64,000 nucleotides of DNA, from NCBI RefSeq assembly GCF_023898315.1, contig NC_064619.1:303342150-303406149 (forward strand), read 5' to 3'. Shown in pieces: positions 23,898-35,105 of the stretch (the stretch's first letter is position 1; the number at the start of each line of letters is the position of its first letter). Below the pieces are notes generated by a model. It was not told the origin of the DNA, did not search any database, and saw only the letters and a program-made list of their open reading frames with translations. A program made the translations under genes and the position numbers. This DNA is from Schistocerca nitens. Taxonomy: Eukaryota; Arthropoda; Insecta; Orthoptera; Acrididae.

Positions 23898-25381
23898 TCG
23901 CCACATCCGTGGCCTCACCGTTTGCGCCTTCAACGCGAACAGCTTGGCCCCCCAGCGAGGGAAATTAAGGGCGTTCTTGCGCGACGAGGCAAATTGACAT
24001 TTGCCTTGTGTGCGAGACATTCCTGAAGCCGGGAATTCATGTCAAGGCCGCCAACTATCGGTGCTACCGCACCGTCTGGTTGACCCACGGTGGTGGGACG
24101 GCCATCTATGTGAAGGCGTCCCTCAAACATCACGAAGTCCAGCTACCGCCCCTCACTGCGGTGGAGGCCACTGGGATGGCTGTTACCACTATGGCGGGGG
24201 TTATCACCTTCATTGTGGCCTACAGGCCGCCGAGGGGACTGCTCCAGGAGGCTGACTTCGACGCCCTGCGCGGGAAGATCTTCATTGCGGGTGACTTCCA
24301 TGCCAAGCACACCCAATGGAACTCCCGCATCAGCAACTCCAGCGGCCGCCGCCTCCTTCGCGCCACACAGCCGCCGGGCGCGATAGTACTGGGGCCCTAT
24401 GACCACACAGTCTACCCCCACGCGGCCAGCCTGACGTGCTCGACATCGCCGTGCTCAAAGGTGTCGGGCACTTCACGTCTGCCACCGTTAGATGCGCCAT
24501 GTCGTCCTACCACTTACCGCTGCTCTTCGACATGGACGTCATTGGTGCCTCTATGCCGACCGACCGCCGCAACTTCCGCGGTATAGATGAGGCCAGATTT
24601 CGTGCCGAGATCTTAGATCGCCTCGAAGGCGCGCCCGACCCGGATGTACAAGGGGCCGATGCAGCATTGGCCTTCTTCACCCGACACACTCTCGGCGCAG
24701 CAAAGGCGACCACTCCCAGGCGGGAGAATGTCGCGCCAAGTCCCGCCGCACATCTTGGAGGCGATCACACACAAAAATCGCCTCTTTCGGGAGTGCCAGC
24801 TCACGCGGTCGCCCTAGACGAAGCGCCGCCTCCACAGGGCGCGGCGCGAGATTCGGGCCGCCATAGATGATCACCGGAATGGTGACTGGGCGGGCCTTGT
24901 GGCTACCGTTACGACGACAGATGGCAGTGCTTGGCGGACGGCCAGGCGCTTCCTTCGCCGTCACCAGCGAGTCCCGTCCCTCCACGTGGGTGCGAACGTT
25001 GTCTGCGAACCGGATACGAAAGCCAGCATCTTCGCGGACACGTTAGCGGAAAATTTCCAGCCCGCCGCTGGCGTGTTCGATGCCGACCACGTCCACCTAG
25101 TGGAAGACCGCCTACCGGTTTTCCTCACTGCGCGTGAGGAGGACGACACGATCGGGGAAATCACGGCTGCAGAAGTCGATCTGCAGCCCCGTCGCCTCAA
25201 CCCCAAGAAGGCAGGTGGCACGGATGGTGTCACCAACTGCCTGTTGAGACTTTTACCGCCAGACGTACACCAGTCTCTGGTGGACATCTTCAACAGCATC
25301 CTCTGCTCTGCGACTTTCCCTTCCGCGTGGAAACACGCGGAAGTGGTTGCCATCCCCAAGAGTGGCAAGGACCCCCGCCAG
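23890..25381 (+). pseudogene. jockey-type endonuclease/reverse transcriptase (ORF2), broken
   Basis: From Met 23890 the frame gives GLTVCAFNANSLAPQRGKLR, the endonuclease start. One extra A near 23991 shifts to ICLVCETFLKPGIHV. FIAGDFHAKHTQWNSR near 24281-24325 is the GDFN.KH catalytic box, and VLDIAVLKGV with SSYHLPLLFDM near 24435-24535 is the last endonuclease block (normally SDH). RT begins near 25190 with RRLNPKKAGGTDGVTNCLLR and FPSAWKHAEVVAIPKSGKDP, then stops abruptly near 25381. The catalytic FADD region is missing. Confidence 0.75.
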
Positions 25382-26449
25382 GTCGTTTGTCAATCGTCAT
25401 TAATGTCTTTTCATCCACATACGCAAGTAGGTTATTACATGAGAAATTGGGCACAAGACGATACTGCCATGGTTTTCGATTCATTACAGTCTTGTCCTCC
25501 CTGGTGTGGGAATACAGAGAAGATCTCAGACCGTTAAGTGATGAACGTAACCTAAAGTGGTTAAGGTGGACCACTCGCAATAAGCAGAAAATTTTCATAA
25601 GTCACTAATAGGTAGCACATCTATGTGTCCAACATGATCTCTTATTTCGAACTAAAAATTTTTAAGTAATTCATCCCTAAACCCTCCAAATGAGTGGCTG
25701 CCGTACAATCCTTCCCTCTTCCACTTTAGCATAGCATCGACTTTATAAGCGTGGTGATTTACTGAAGGTTAATTTAGGCAGGCTGTGCTCTCAAACGACT
25801 TTGCAAGCTAAGGGAAGTTGGTTATTGTTAAATGATAATTAATTGTGTTGAGGGGTATAATTTTGCAATATTCATATTCATTCAGAGTCTTTCCAGAGAC
25901 CTCAACTGTTATACGGAAATTTTACCTGATAATCTTGTCTCACAAAGGTGTTCTGGTTGACCAGTTGCGACAACTTAAATGTGCAGAGGCGTGGCGACAA
26001 GGGAAGGTGGTTATGTGCAATGGCAAGGTGGTCATGTGACCACTGGTATAGATGCGTTGTTACATTATGGAAGTTAGTATTTCACTTTAGTAGAGCAGAA
26101 ATGTAGAAAGGAGGAGTTGGTACGTTTAATAGGAGTTGTCGTAACTTTAAGAACGTAAACATTCATAAATTTTGTCTTGAGCAGCATATGGAAACATGGG
26201 TGACAGAAATATAATCTAACAATAAACCCTTCATAACATTAGGCGTATACTGAGCACGTACAGGTGACTTTAATCTGTTCATAAATCAATCAGGCTTTAT
26301 GGGGCCTGTTTAACATAAAAAACACATCAGTAGTGTATTCTGGTGATTGTAATGTACATTTTCTTCAAACCTCTTTCCATCAGAATTTATTACAGTCAGT
26401 AAAACTATCTTTCAGCTTCATTCCTACCATAAACTTCCCAACTAATTGT
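25382..26449. other. unassigned spacer
   Basis: AT-rich sequence follows the broken LINE. The short frames have no recognisable domain and no repeat boundary was identified. Confidence 0.4.
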
Positions 26450-26499
26450 TTATAGATAGTCACGGATAATATCTTTATAAAAAGACGTAATGAACAAAA

Positions 26500-28350
26500 T
26501 TATATTCGCTAAGCAATTTCCGAAAAGCATTTGAAGCAGTACCACACGATCATGTGGGGTCTCTGGCGAAATTTGTGGCTGTATTGTGCACTTATTAGTA
26601 GGGTGGACGCAGTATGTTATCGTGGATGGAGAATCATAGTCATATGTAGAAGTATCTACAGGTGTGCCCCACGGAAGTGTATTAGGACCCTTGCTGTTCA
26701 TGTTGTATATTAATGGCCTTGCAGACAATGTTAATAGTAATCTCAGACTTTTTGCACATGATGCAGTTATCTGTGACGAAGTGCTGTCTGTAAAAAGCAT
26801 CATAAATATTCAGTCAGATCTTGATAAGATTTCAAAGTGGTCCAGGTACTGGCAGCTTGCTTTAAATATTCGAAAATGTAAAATCTGTGCACTCCAGAAA
26901 ACGAAAAATCCTAATATCCAACGACTATAATATTAATGAGTCACTGTTGTAATCGGCCAACTCATACAAGTACCTAATTGTAACACTTCTTTGGGATATG
27001 AAATTGAATGATCGTATTGGCACAGTCATGGGTAAAAAAGCTGACAGACTTCGTTTATTGGTAGAATACTGGGAAGCGCAATCAGTCTGCAAAGGAGATT
27101 GCTTACAAATCAGTTGTGCGACCGGTTCTAGAACATTTCTCAAGTGCGTGGAACCCATACCAAATAGGGCTAACAGGGGATATTGGACTGTACAGTAAAG
27201 AGCAGCACAAATGGTCCCAGGTTTGTTTGATCCGTGGGAGAGTGTCACAGAGATATTGAAGGAACTGAACTGGAAGACTCTCGAAGATCGCCGTTAACTA
27301 TCCAGAGAAAGTTCCAAGAACAGGCTCTAAATGACGACTGTAGGAATATACTACAACTCCCTGCGTATCGCTCACATAGGGATTGTGAGGATATTGTTGT
27401 TGTTGTGGTCTTCAGTCCTGAGACTGGTTTGATGCAGCTCTCCATGGCTACTCTATCCTGTGCAAGCTTCTTCATCTCCCAGTACTTACTGCAACCTACA
27501 TCCTTCTGAATCTGCTTAATGTCTCCCTCTACGATTGTTACCCTCCACGCTGCCCTCCAATGCTAAATTTGTGATCCCTTGATGCCTCAGAACATGTCCT
27601 ACCAACCGGTCCCTTCTTCTTGTCGAGTTGTGCCACAAACTCCTCTTCTCCCCTATTCTATTCAGTACCTCCTCATTAGTTACGTGATCTACCCATCTGA
27701 TCTTCAGCATTCTTCTGTAGCATCACATTTCGAAAGCTTCTATTCTCTTCTTGTCCAAACTATTTATTGTCCATGTTTCACTTCCATACATGGCTACACT
27801 CCATACAAATACTTTCAGAAACGACTTCCTGACACTTAAATCTATACTCGATGTTAACAAATTTCTCTTCTTCAGAAACGCATTCCTTGCCATTGTCAGT
27901 CTACATTTTATATCTTCTCTACTTCGACCATCATCAGTTATTTTGCTCCTCAAATAGCAAAACTCCTTTACTACTTTAAGTGTGTCATTTCCTAATCTAA
28001 TTCCCTCAGCATCACCCGACTTAATTCGACTACATTCCATTCTCCTCGTTATGCTTTTGTTAATGTTCATCTTATATCCTCCTTTCAAGACAATGTCCAT
28101 TCCGTTCAACTGCTATTCCAAGTCCTTTGCTGTCTCTGGCAGAATTACAATGTCATCGGCGAACCTCAAAGTTTTTATTTCTTCACCATGGATTTTAATA
28201 CCTACTCCGAATTGTGAGGATAAGATTACAATAATTACTGCGCGCGCAGAGGCATTGAAACAATGATTCTTCACACGTGAATGGAACGGAAAGAAACCCT
28301 AATAACTGGTACAATGGGATGTGCTCTCTGCCATGCACTTCACCGTGGTT
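26500..28350 (+). pseudogene. LINE reverse transcriptase, C-terminal half
   Basis: The clearest open part is 26664-26930: PHGSVLGPLLFMLYINGLAD, then LRLFAHDAVIC, then DLDKISKWSRYWQLALNIRK. The catalytic FADD box reads FAHD, so one catalytic Asp is substituted by His. Upstream, around 26520-26560, RKAFEAVPHDH is the earlier palm block. The C-terminal region after 27000 is broken by stops and by the RTE insertion. Confidence 0.78.
27394..28210 (-). mobile_element. 5'-truncated RTE LINE copy with 12-bp target duplication
   Basis: This is the last ~0.8 kb of the same RTE family that is nearly complete at 32207-35090. The minus-strand frame 28109-27723 reads VLKGGYKMNINKSITRRMEC and VWSVAMYGSETWTINSLDKK, and then shifts. 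The (GTTGTT)n run at the left is the RTE's simple 3' tail. ATTGTGAGGATA flanks the copy at 27382-27393 and 28211-28222. Confidence 0.92.
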
Positions 28351-28399
28351 TGCAGGGTATAGATGTAGATGTAGAATGGCCTCTCAACATATGACACGC

Positions 28400-30100
28400 C
28401 ATTTAATTTGTTAAATGATAGTACCCTCTGAAGAGGATACACAATCTACTAAATTCAGCATGGTAATCAGTAGGCCAAAAATTGATTGTTTTAGGGCACT
28501 GCTCAAAGACATGAACTATAAAAATGTGTATAGTGCTCACGAGATAAATGAAAAATACACTTTTGTTACTGTAGTTCTCACCTTATTTGTATGCTGTTTC
28601 CCCTATACTTCACACAGAGCAGACCAAATGCTACAAAGAAACCACTGATTGCTGTAGGAATAAAGATACCCTGTATAACGAAAAGACAACTGTATCTGCA
28701 AGTCAGAAAAGTCTCTGATGTTGATGCTATAGCTCATTACAAGACATACTGCAAAGCATTAAAGATAGTAATCTGGACATCGAAGAAAATGCATTACGAG
28801 TGTAGAACAATCACATCAGATACAATAAAATCAATATGCGATATAGTGAAGGAGGTGACTGGCTGAACGAATCATGAAGGGCAAATTATACATTGGTAAG
28901 AAATATGTGCAGTGTTGCAAGACTGTATAACATACATTTCGTAGCTGTTACTGAAAAGATGAGGTTGTCGGTTTCAGCAGAAACTGCCACGGGAATCTCA
29001 GACAAGTCATTCCAGATAACTTCAGTAATATGAATATGACCCTCACCACACCAGTAGAAATAATTCCTCAGTAAAATCTTTAAAATCATTGAATTCTTGT
29101 GGTTATGATGAAGTATCAACAAAGTTAATTAAACAATTTGCTCCCAAGTCTAGTAACATAGTAACGTATCTGTGTAACCAGTCAGTTATCAGTGGAACTG
29201 TTCCTGAATGGGTTAAATAATTATGTAAAAGTTAAGATGTTGTTTAAGAAAGAGATGAAGAAATATCGTCAGATTTACGTCCAGTTTCACTTTTGCTAGA
29301 ATTCCCGAAAATTTCAGAAAAGATAATACATAGTGGACTTCTTAATCATCCGACACCATAATGTATTGCCAAAGCCACAATTCGAATTTCCAAAGGCTCC
29401 TGATATTCAGAAGGCTATTTTCACATGCAGCGAGAAAGTACTGAATTCATTAAGCAATAAATAAAAGGCTACTGGCATAATTTGCGATACGTCGAAGGCA
29501 TTTGACTGCGAAATCAAAACATCCTTTTAAGTAAATTAGAAATTTTCACTAAGCGTTAAAAAAAAGACACACTACAAGCAGTTTATAAGTTGTAAGATGT
29601 TTCCTAACTTTATAAGCCTAAAATATGACTGCAAACAAATAAAAGAAGTTTACAGTGTTAAATTCTTGAGACTAAACCTTGATAATAAACTGGGAGGTGC
29701 ATATCACAGAAATGCTGAAGTGCCTCAACAAATTTCTGTTTGCAATACGAATGTTGTCAGACATAAGTGATATCAAAATAAAAAAGCTGGCATGCTATGT
29801 TTACTTTCATTTCATAATGCCATTTTGGATGTTTTTTGAGGTAACTCATCAAGCCAAGCTAAAGTGCCTGGGTTCAAAAACGGTGATATGAGTTATTTGT
29901 GGTGTGAACTCAAGAACATCCTACAGCCCTCTGTTCATCGAACATGGGATTCTAACTACTGCTTCCCAATAAATTTATTCCTTTATGAAATTTGTCACTA
30001 AAATGTTTCGTTTTCAAAACAACAGTTCAGCTCTTGACATCGAAACCAGAAATAAGAATAATCTTCGCAGATCGAAGTCATCTTTCCCGACACACTGTGA
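28400..30100 (+). pseudogene. 5'-truncated LINE: linker, RT and C-terminal region
   Basis: In order: FRALLKDMNYKNVYSAHEIN near 28492-28552; IKIPCITKRQLYLQVRKVSD with AHYKTYCKALK and SDTIKSICDIVKEVTG near 28660-28863; SLNSCGYDEVSTKLIKQFAP near 29088-29150; DLRPVSLLLEFPKISEKII near 29268-29325; and near 29690-29880 a C-terminal block ending ...TNVVRHK-type, KCLNKFLFAIRMLSDISD. ILTTAS..IYSFMKFV follows near 29950-30000. This matches the minus-strand LINE at 6.1-8.9 kb. Stops and shifts are frequent, so it is an old copy. Confidence 0.72.
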
Positions 30101-30431
30101 CCACAATGACATTGAAACGGAGGACTACACAGAAAAGCCCGAAATACGAAACGCCTTTATCCAGAACTGTTTCACAGAGGCAGATGAAACTGTAGTGCTT
30201 ACTTTAAGCGTCGAACGAAAGAGAAAGTGTATGCGATAGAAAAGCAGCTAAAATAGTTCAGCTGTGGGGGAGGCACTGGACCTGACGCATTGATTATGCG
30301 AAAGAGCTTGACCCTCTTCTAGCATAAATGTACCGTAGACCTTTGGAAAAGTGAAGTATTCCTGATGTCTGAAATAAATCACAGATCCTGCCTGTTTTCG
30401 AGAAGGGTCGTCGAACAGACACACGAAAGTA

Positions 30432-31786
30432 CACTGCTGGCCACCGTAAATGCAACACCCTGAAGGAAGCATCCGAATCAAGTGAAATTTACACCATGGG
30501 TTTGCAGCGATGAGATATGCAACTGATTAGAATTTCAGCGCAGACGCACATCCTGTGGCGCCACCTCATAGCGCCATTTAAGGCTTGGCGATTTCGACGA
30601 GTGTACGTTCGGCACGTGTGTTTACCTTGTGGTTGTTTCACAAGACGATCAGTTATGCCTCGTAGACAACAGCGAACATCTTTTGATTGTGGATTATCAT
30701 ACAGAGAAATCGCTAGTCGTGTTGGATGAAACCAAACAACTGTAATGCGGATATGTGACCGTTGGATGCAGGAGTGTACGACGGACCGACGTGGTCGATC
30801 GCATTCACCTCGGTGCACCACTACATGTGCTGATAGGCAAATTGTGCGCATGGCAGTGACGCATCGCTCAGTGACATCCCGAACCATAGGACAGCACATT
30901 GCGTCTGTAACGCATCATCCAGTGTCTGCGCGTACCATTCGACGCCGTTTACAGCAGAGTGGTCGGTCCGCAAGACGTCCATTGCTTCGTCTACCATTGA
31001 CGCAGAACCACAGACGTCTCCGTCGCCAATGGTGTGATGACAGACGGATGTGGACGGCAGAATGGAATGACGTTGTCTTTACTGACGAGGCACGCTTCTG
31101 TCTGCAGCACCACGATGGTCGGATTCGAGTGTGGAGACAGCGCGGAGAGAGGATGCTGGACAGCTGCATTATGCACCGCCACACTGGTCTTGCACCGGGT
31201 ATTATGGTATGGGGCGGTATTGGATATTACTCTGGCACGCCTCTAGTACGCATTGCCGGTACTTTAAATAGCCGGCGCTACATATCCGAGGTGCTGGAGC
31301 CAGTTGTCCTTCCTTACCTTCAGGGCTCGGCCACAGCCCTATTTCAACAGGATAACGCGCGACCACACGTGGCACGCATTGTCCAAAGGTTCTCCGTCAA
31401 TAACCAGATTGAATTGCTTCCCTGGCCGGCTCGCTCTCCGGATATTTCGCCGATAGAAAATATCTGGTCTATGGTTGCTCAACGAGTGACCCAGATTACA
31501 TCCCCAGCTGCCACACCAGATGATCTTTGGCAACGTGTGGAAGCTGCTTGGGCTGCTGTACCCCAGGAACACATCCAACGTCTCTTTGACTCACTGCCGA
31601 GACGTGTGGCAGCGGTGATCTCCAACAATGGCGGCTACTCTGGCTACCGATTCTGGCAGGAACCACATGTCACAGACGTCTGTAAACGTAATCATTTGAT
31701 ACTTGGTCAACATGTTATCTACAAAATAAATCTTGTTGTGCTACCTCTTGTCTTTCTTGGTGTTGCATTTACGGTGGCCAGCAGTG
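30432..31786 (+). mobile_element. Tc1-like transposon family B
   Basis: The ends CACTGCTGGCCACCGTAAAT and its inverted copy ATTTACGGTGGCCAGCAGTG match perfectly over at least 28 bp. TA lies at 30430-30431 and 31787-31788. Length is 1355 bp. Only one copy is in the window. Confidence 0.93.
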
Positions 31787-31791
31787 TATAA
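30655..31791 (+). pseudogene. Tc1-B transposase with one in-frame nonsense codon
   Basis: Met 30655 starts MPRRQQRTSFDCGLSYREIA. After 24 codons a TGA at 30727-30729 interrupts the helix-turn-helix, and the same frame then stays open to 31791. Catalytic boxes are all present: VVFTDEARFCL, LFQQDNARPHVA and SPDISPIENIW, with 34 residues between the second Asp and the Glu (DD34E). The frame runs through the 3' inverted repeat to its stop, so the original stop may have been lost. Apart from the TGA the copy looks complete. Confidence 0.9.
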
Positions 31792-32206
31792 GCCTACAAC
31801 TCTGACCTCGATCAGTTGTAGAATTTTGAAACATGTTTTCTCCTCGCGTATTGTAACACTTCTGGAGGCTGAAAATCTCCTCTGTAGGTACCAACATGGG
31901 TTCCGAAACAACGATCGTGTGAAACTCAGCTCGATGTGTTTGTCCACGAGACCAGAAAGAAGTACATATAGGCAGCCAGGTAGACAGAGTGTTCCTTGAC
32001 TTGCCTAAGGCGTTCGGTACAGTTCCTCGCTACTGCCTAATAAACAAAACACGATCGTATGGAACAGTAGGCCAGCTGTGTGATTGTATTGAAGAGGTTG
32101 TAGCACACAGAACACAGCATATCGTTCAGAATGGACAGAAGTCTTCAGACAGAAGAGTAATTCTGGGCGTGCCCCAGGAGAGTGTTATAGGATTATTAAC
32201 TTTCAC
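31789..32206 (+). pseudogene. LINE RT middle piece
   Basis: The frame begins inside RT: LTSISCRILKHVFSSRIVTL with LEAENLLCRYQHGFR near 31810-31905, then a short plus-strand frame with DLPKAFGTVPRYCLINK near 32000-32050, matching the DFSKAFD.VPH palm block. VPQESVIGLLTF follows near 32170-32205, where the RTE copy interrupts it. Several frame changes lie between the blocks. Confidence 0.8.
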
Positions 32207-35090
32207 CAGGAGAAAGAAAACTGGCATTCTACGGATCCGGATCGGAGCGTGGAATGTCAGATCCCTTAATCGGGCAGGTAGGTTAGAAAATTTAAAAAGG
32301 GAAATGGATAGGTTAAAGTTAGATATAGTGGGAATTAGTGAAGTTCGGTGGCAGGAGGAACAAGACTTTTGGTCAAGTGATTACAAGGTTATAAATACAA
32401 AATCAAATAGGGGTAATGCAGGAGTAGGTTTAATAATGAATAAAAAAATAGGAGTGCGGGTTAGCTACTACAAACAGCATAGTGAACGCATTATTGTGGC
32501 CAAGATAGACACAAAGCCCATGGCTACTACAGTAGTACAAGTTTATATGCCAACTAGCTCTGCAGATGATGAAGAAATTGATGAAATGTATGACGAGATA
32601 AAAGAAATTATTCAGGTAGTGAAGGGAGACGAAAATTTAATAGTCATGGGTGACTGGAATTCGTCAGTAGGAAAAGGGAGAGAAGGAAACATAGTAGGTG
32701 TATATGGATTGGGGGGAAGAAATGAAAGAGGAAGCCGCCTTGTAGAATTTTGCACAGAGCATAACTTAATCATAGCTAACACTTGGTTCAAGAATCATAA
32801 AAGAAGGTTGTATACCTGGAAGAATCCTGGAGAAAATAAAAGGTATCAGATAGATTATTTAATGGTAAGACAGAGATTTAGGAACGAGGTTTTAAATTGT
32901 AAGACATTTCCAGGGGCAGATGTGGATTCTGACCACAATCTATTGGTTATGAACTGCAGATTGAAACTGAAGAAACTGCAAATAGGAGATGGGACCTGGA
33001 TAAACTCAAAGAACCAGAGGTTGTAGAGAGTTTCAGGGAGAGCATAAGGGAACAATTGACAGGAATGGGGGAAAGAAATACAGTAGAAGAAGAATGGGTA
33101 GCTCTGAGGGATGAAGTAGTGAAGGCAGCAGAGGATCAAGTAGGTAAAAAGACGAGGGCTAATAGAAATCCTTGGGTAACAGAAAAAATATTGAATTTAA
33201 TTGATGAAAGGAGAAAATATAAAAATGCAGTAAATGAAGCAGGCAAAAGGGAATACAAACGTCTCAAAAATGAGATCGACAGAAAGTGCAAAATGGCAAA
33301 GCAGGGATGGCTAGAGGACAAATGTAAGGATGTAGAGGCTTGTCTCACTAGGGGTAAGATAGATACTGCCTACAGGAAAATTAAAGAGACCTTTGGAGAG
33401 AAGAAAACCACTTGTATGAATATCAAGAGCTCAGATGGCAACCCAGTTCTAAGCAAAGAAGGGAAGGCAGAAAGGTGGAAGGAGTATATAGAGGGTTTAT
33501 ACAAGGGCGATGTACTTGAGGACAGTATTATGGAAATGGAAGAGGATGTAGATGAAGATGAAATGGGAGATAAGATACTGCGTGAAGAGTTTGACAGAGC
33601 ACTGAAAGACCTGAGGCGAAACAAGGCCCCGGGAGTAGACAACATTCCATTAGAACTACTGATGGCCTTGGGAGAGCCAGTCATGACAAAACTCTACCAT
33701 CTGGTGAGCAAGATGTATGAGACAGGCGAAATACCCACTGACTTCAAGAAGAATATAATAATTCCAATACCAAAGAAAGCAGGTGTTGACAGAGGTGAAA
33801 ATTACCGAACTATCAGTTTAATAAGTCACAGCTGCAAAATACTAACGCGAATTCTTTACAGACGAATGGAAAAACTGGTAGAAGCGGACCTCGGGGAAGA
33901 TCAGTATGGATTCCGTAGAAATGTTGGAACACGTGAGGCAATACTAACCTTACGACGTATCTTAGAAGAAAGATTAAGAAAAGGCAAACCTACGTTTCTA
34001 GCATATGTAGACTTAGAGAAAGCTTTTGACAACGTTAACTGGAATACTCTCTTTCAAATTCTGAAGGTGGCAGGGGTAAAATACAAGGAGCGAAAGGCTA
34101 TTTACAATTTGTACAGAAACCAGATGGCAGTTATAAGAGTCGAGGGGCATGAAAGGGAAGCAGTGGTTGGGAAAGGAGTGAGACAGGGTTGTAGCCTCTC
34201 CCCGATGTTATTCAATCTGTATATTGAGCAATCAGTAAAGGAAACAAAAGAGAAATTCGGAGTAGGTATTAAAATTCATGGTGAAGAAGTAAAAACTTTG
34301 AGGTTCGCCGATGACATTGTAATTCTGTCAGAGACAGCAAAGGACTTGGAAGAGCAGTTGAACGGAATGGACAGTGTCTTGAAAGGAGGATATAAGATGA
34401 ACATCAACAAAAGCAAAACGAGGATAATGGAATGTAGTCAAATTAAATCGGGTGATGCTGAGGGGATTAGATTAGGAAATGAGACACCTAAAGTAGTAAA
34501 GGAGTTTTGCTATTTGGGGAGTAAAATAACTGATGATGGTCGAAGTAGAGAGGATATAATATGTAGACTGGCAATGGCAAGGAAATCGTTTCTGAACAAG
34601 AGAAATTTGTTAACATCGAGTATAGATTTAGGAGTCAGGAAGTCGTTTCTGAAAGTATTTGTATGGAGTGTAGCCATGTATGGAAGTGAAACATGGACGA
34701 TAACCAGTTTGGACAAGAAGAGAATAGAAGCTTTCGAAATGTGGTGCTACAGAAGAATGCTGAAGATAAGGTGGGTAGATCACGTAACTAATGAGGAGGT
34801 ATTGAATAGGATTGGGGAGAAGAGAAGTTTGTGGCACAACTTGACTAGAAGAAGGGATCGGTTGGTAGGACATGTTTTGAGGCATCAAGGGATCACAAAT
34901 TTAGCATTGGACGGCAGCGTGGAGGGTAAAAATCGTAGAGGGAGACCAAGAGATCAATACACTAAGCAGATTCAGAAGGATGTAGGTTGCAGTAGGTACT
35001 GGGAGATGAAGAAGCTTGCACAGGATAGAGTAGCATGGAGAGCTGCATCAAACCAGTCTCAGGACTGAAGACCACAACAACAACAACAAC
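32207..35090 (+). mobile_element. near-complete RTE-clade LINE with 9-bp target duplication
   Basis: The copy holds endonuclease and RT domains and ends in (CAA)n directly after the coding region, the short simple-repeat 3' end usual for RTE elements. AACTTTCAC occurs at 32198-32206 and 35091-35099. The 5' end starts close to the endonuclease, so a small 5' truncation is likely. It sits inside the RT of another LINE. A truncated relative lies at 27394-28210. Confidence 0.92.
32215..35068 (+). pseudogene. RTE endonuclease and reverse transcriptase, one frameshift
   Basis: Endonuclease (about 32230-32960): AWNVRSLNRAGRLENLKREM, DIVGISEVRWQEEQDFW, LIVMGDWNSSVGKG, YQIDYLMV and DVDSDHNLLV carry the expected catalytic boxes. 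RT (33056-35068 and open upstream to at least 32981): LRRNKAPGVDNIPLELL, IIPIPKKAGVDRGENYR, YGFRRNVGTREAIL, LAYVDLEKAFDNVNW, GVRQGCSLSPMLFNLYI and TLRFADDIVIL, so the catalytic Asp residues are intact. The C-terminus ends at 35068 (RAASNQSQD). The endonuclease frame stops at 33024-33026 while the RT frame is already coding by 32981, so one indel near 32950-32980 divides an otherwise continuous gene. Confidence 0.9.
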
Positions 35091-35105
35091 AACTTTCACA
35101 ACATA

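Larger units (their letters stand above)
22509..25381 (+). mobile_element. GC-rich jockey-like LINE, truncated in RT
   Basis: A gag-like ORF1 and an endonuclease/RT ORF2 overlap by 8 bp (ORF2 ATG 23890; ORF1 stop 23895-23897), the layout usual for jockey-clade LINEs. Base composition is far richer in GC than the flanks on both sides, and the switch at about 25381 is abrupt. No 3' UTR or poly(A) is present. Confidence 0.72.
26450..28380 (+). mobile_element. LINE 3' half (RT to 3' end), split by an RTE copy
   Basis: RT blocks run from about 26500 to 27381 and the coding end resumes after the RTE insertion at 28223. The 3' end near 28350-28380 has the simple tail TAGATGTAGATGTAG. The rejoined reading across the insertion (RDCED then KITIITARAEALK) confirms a single interrupted gene. 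Confidence 0.8.
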
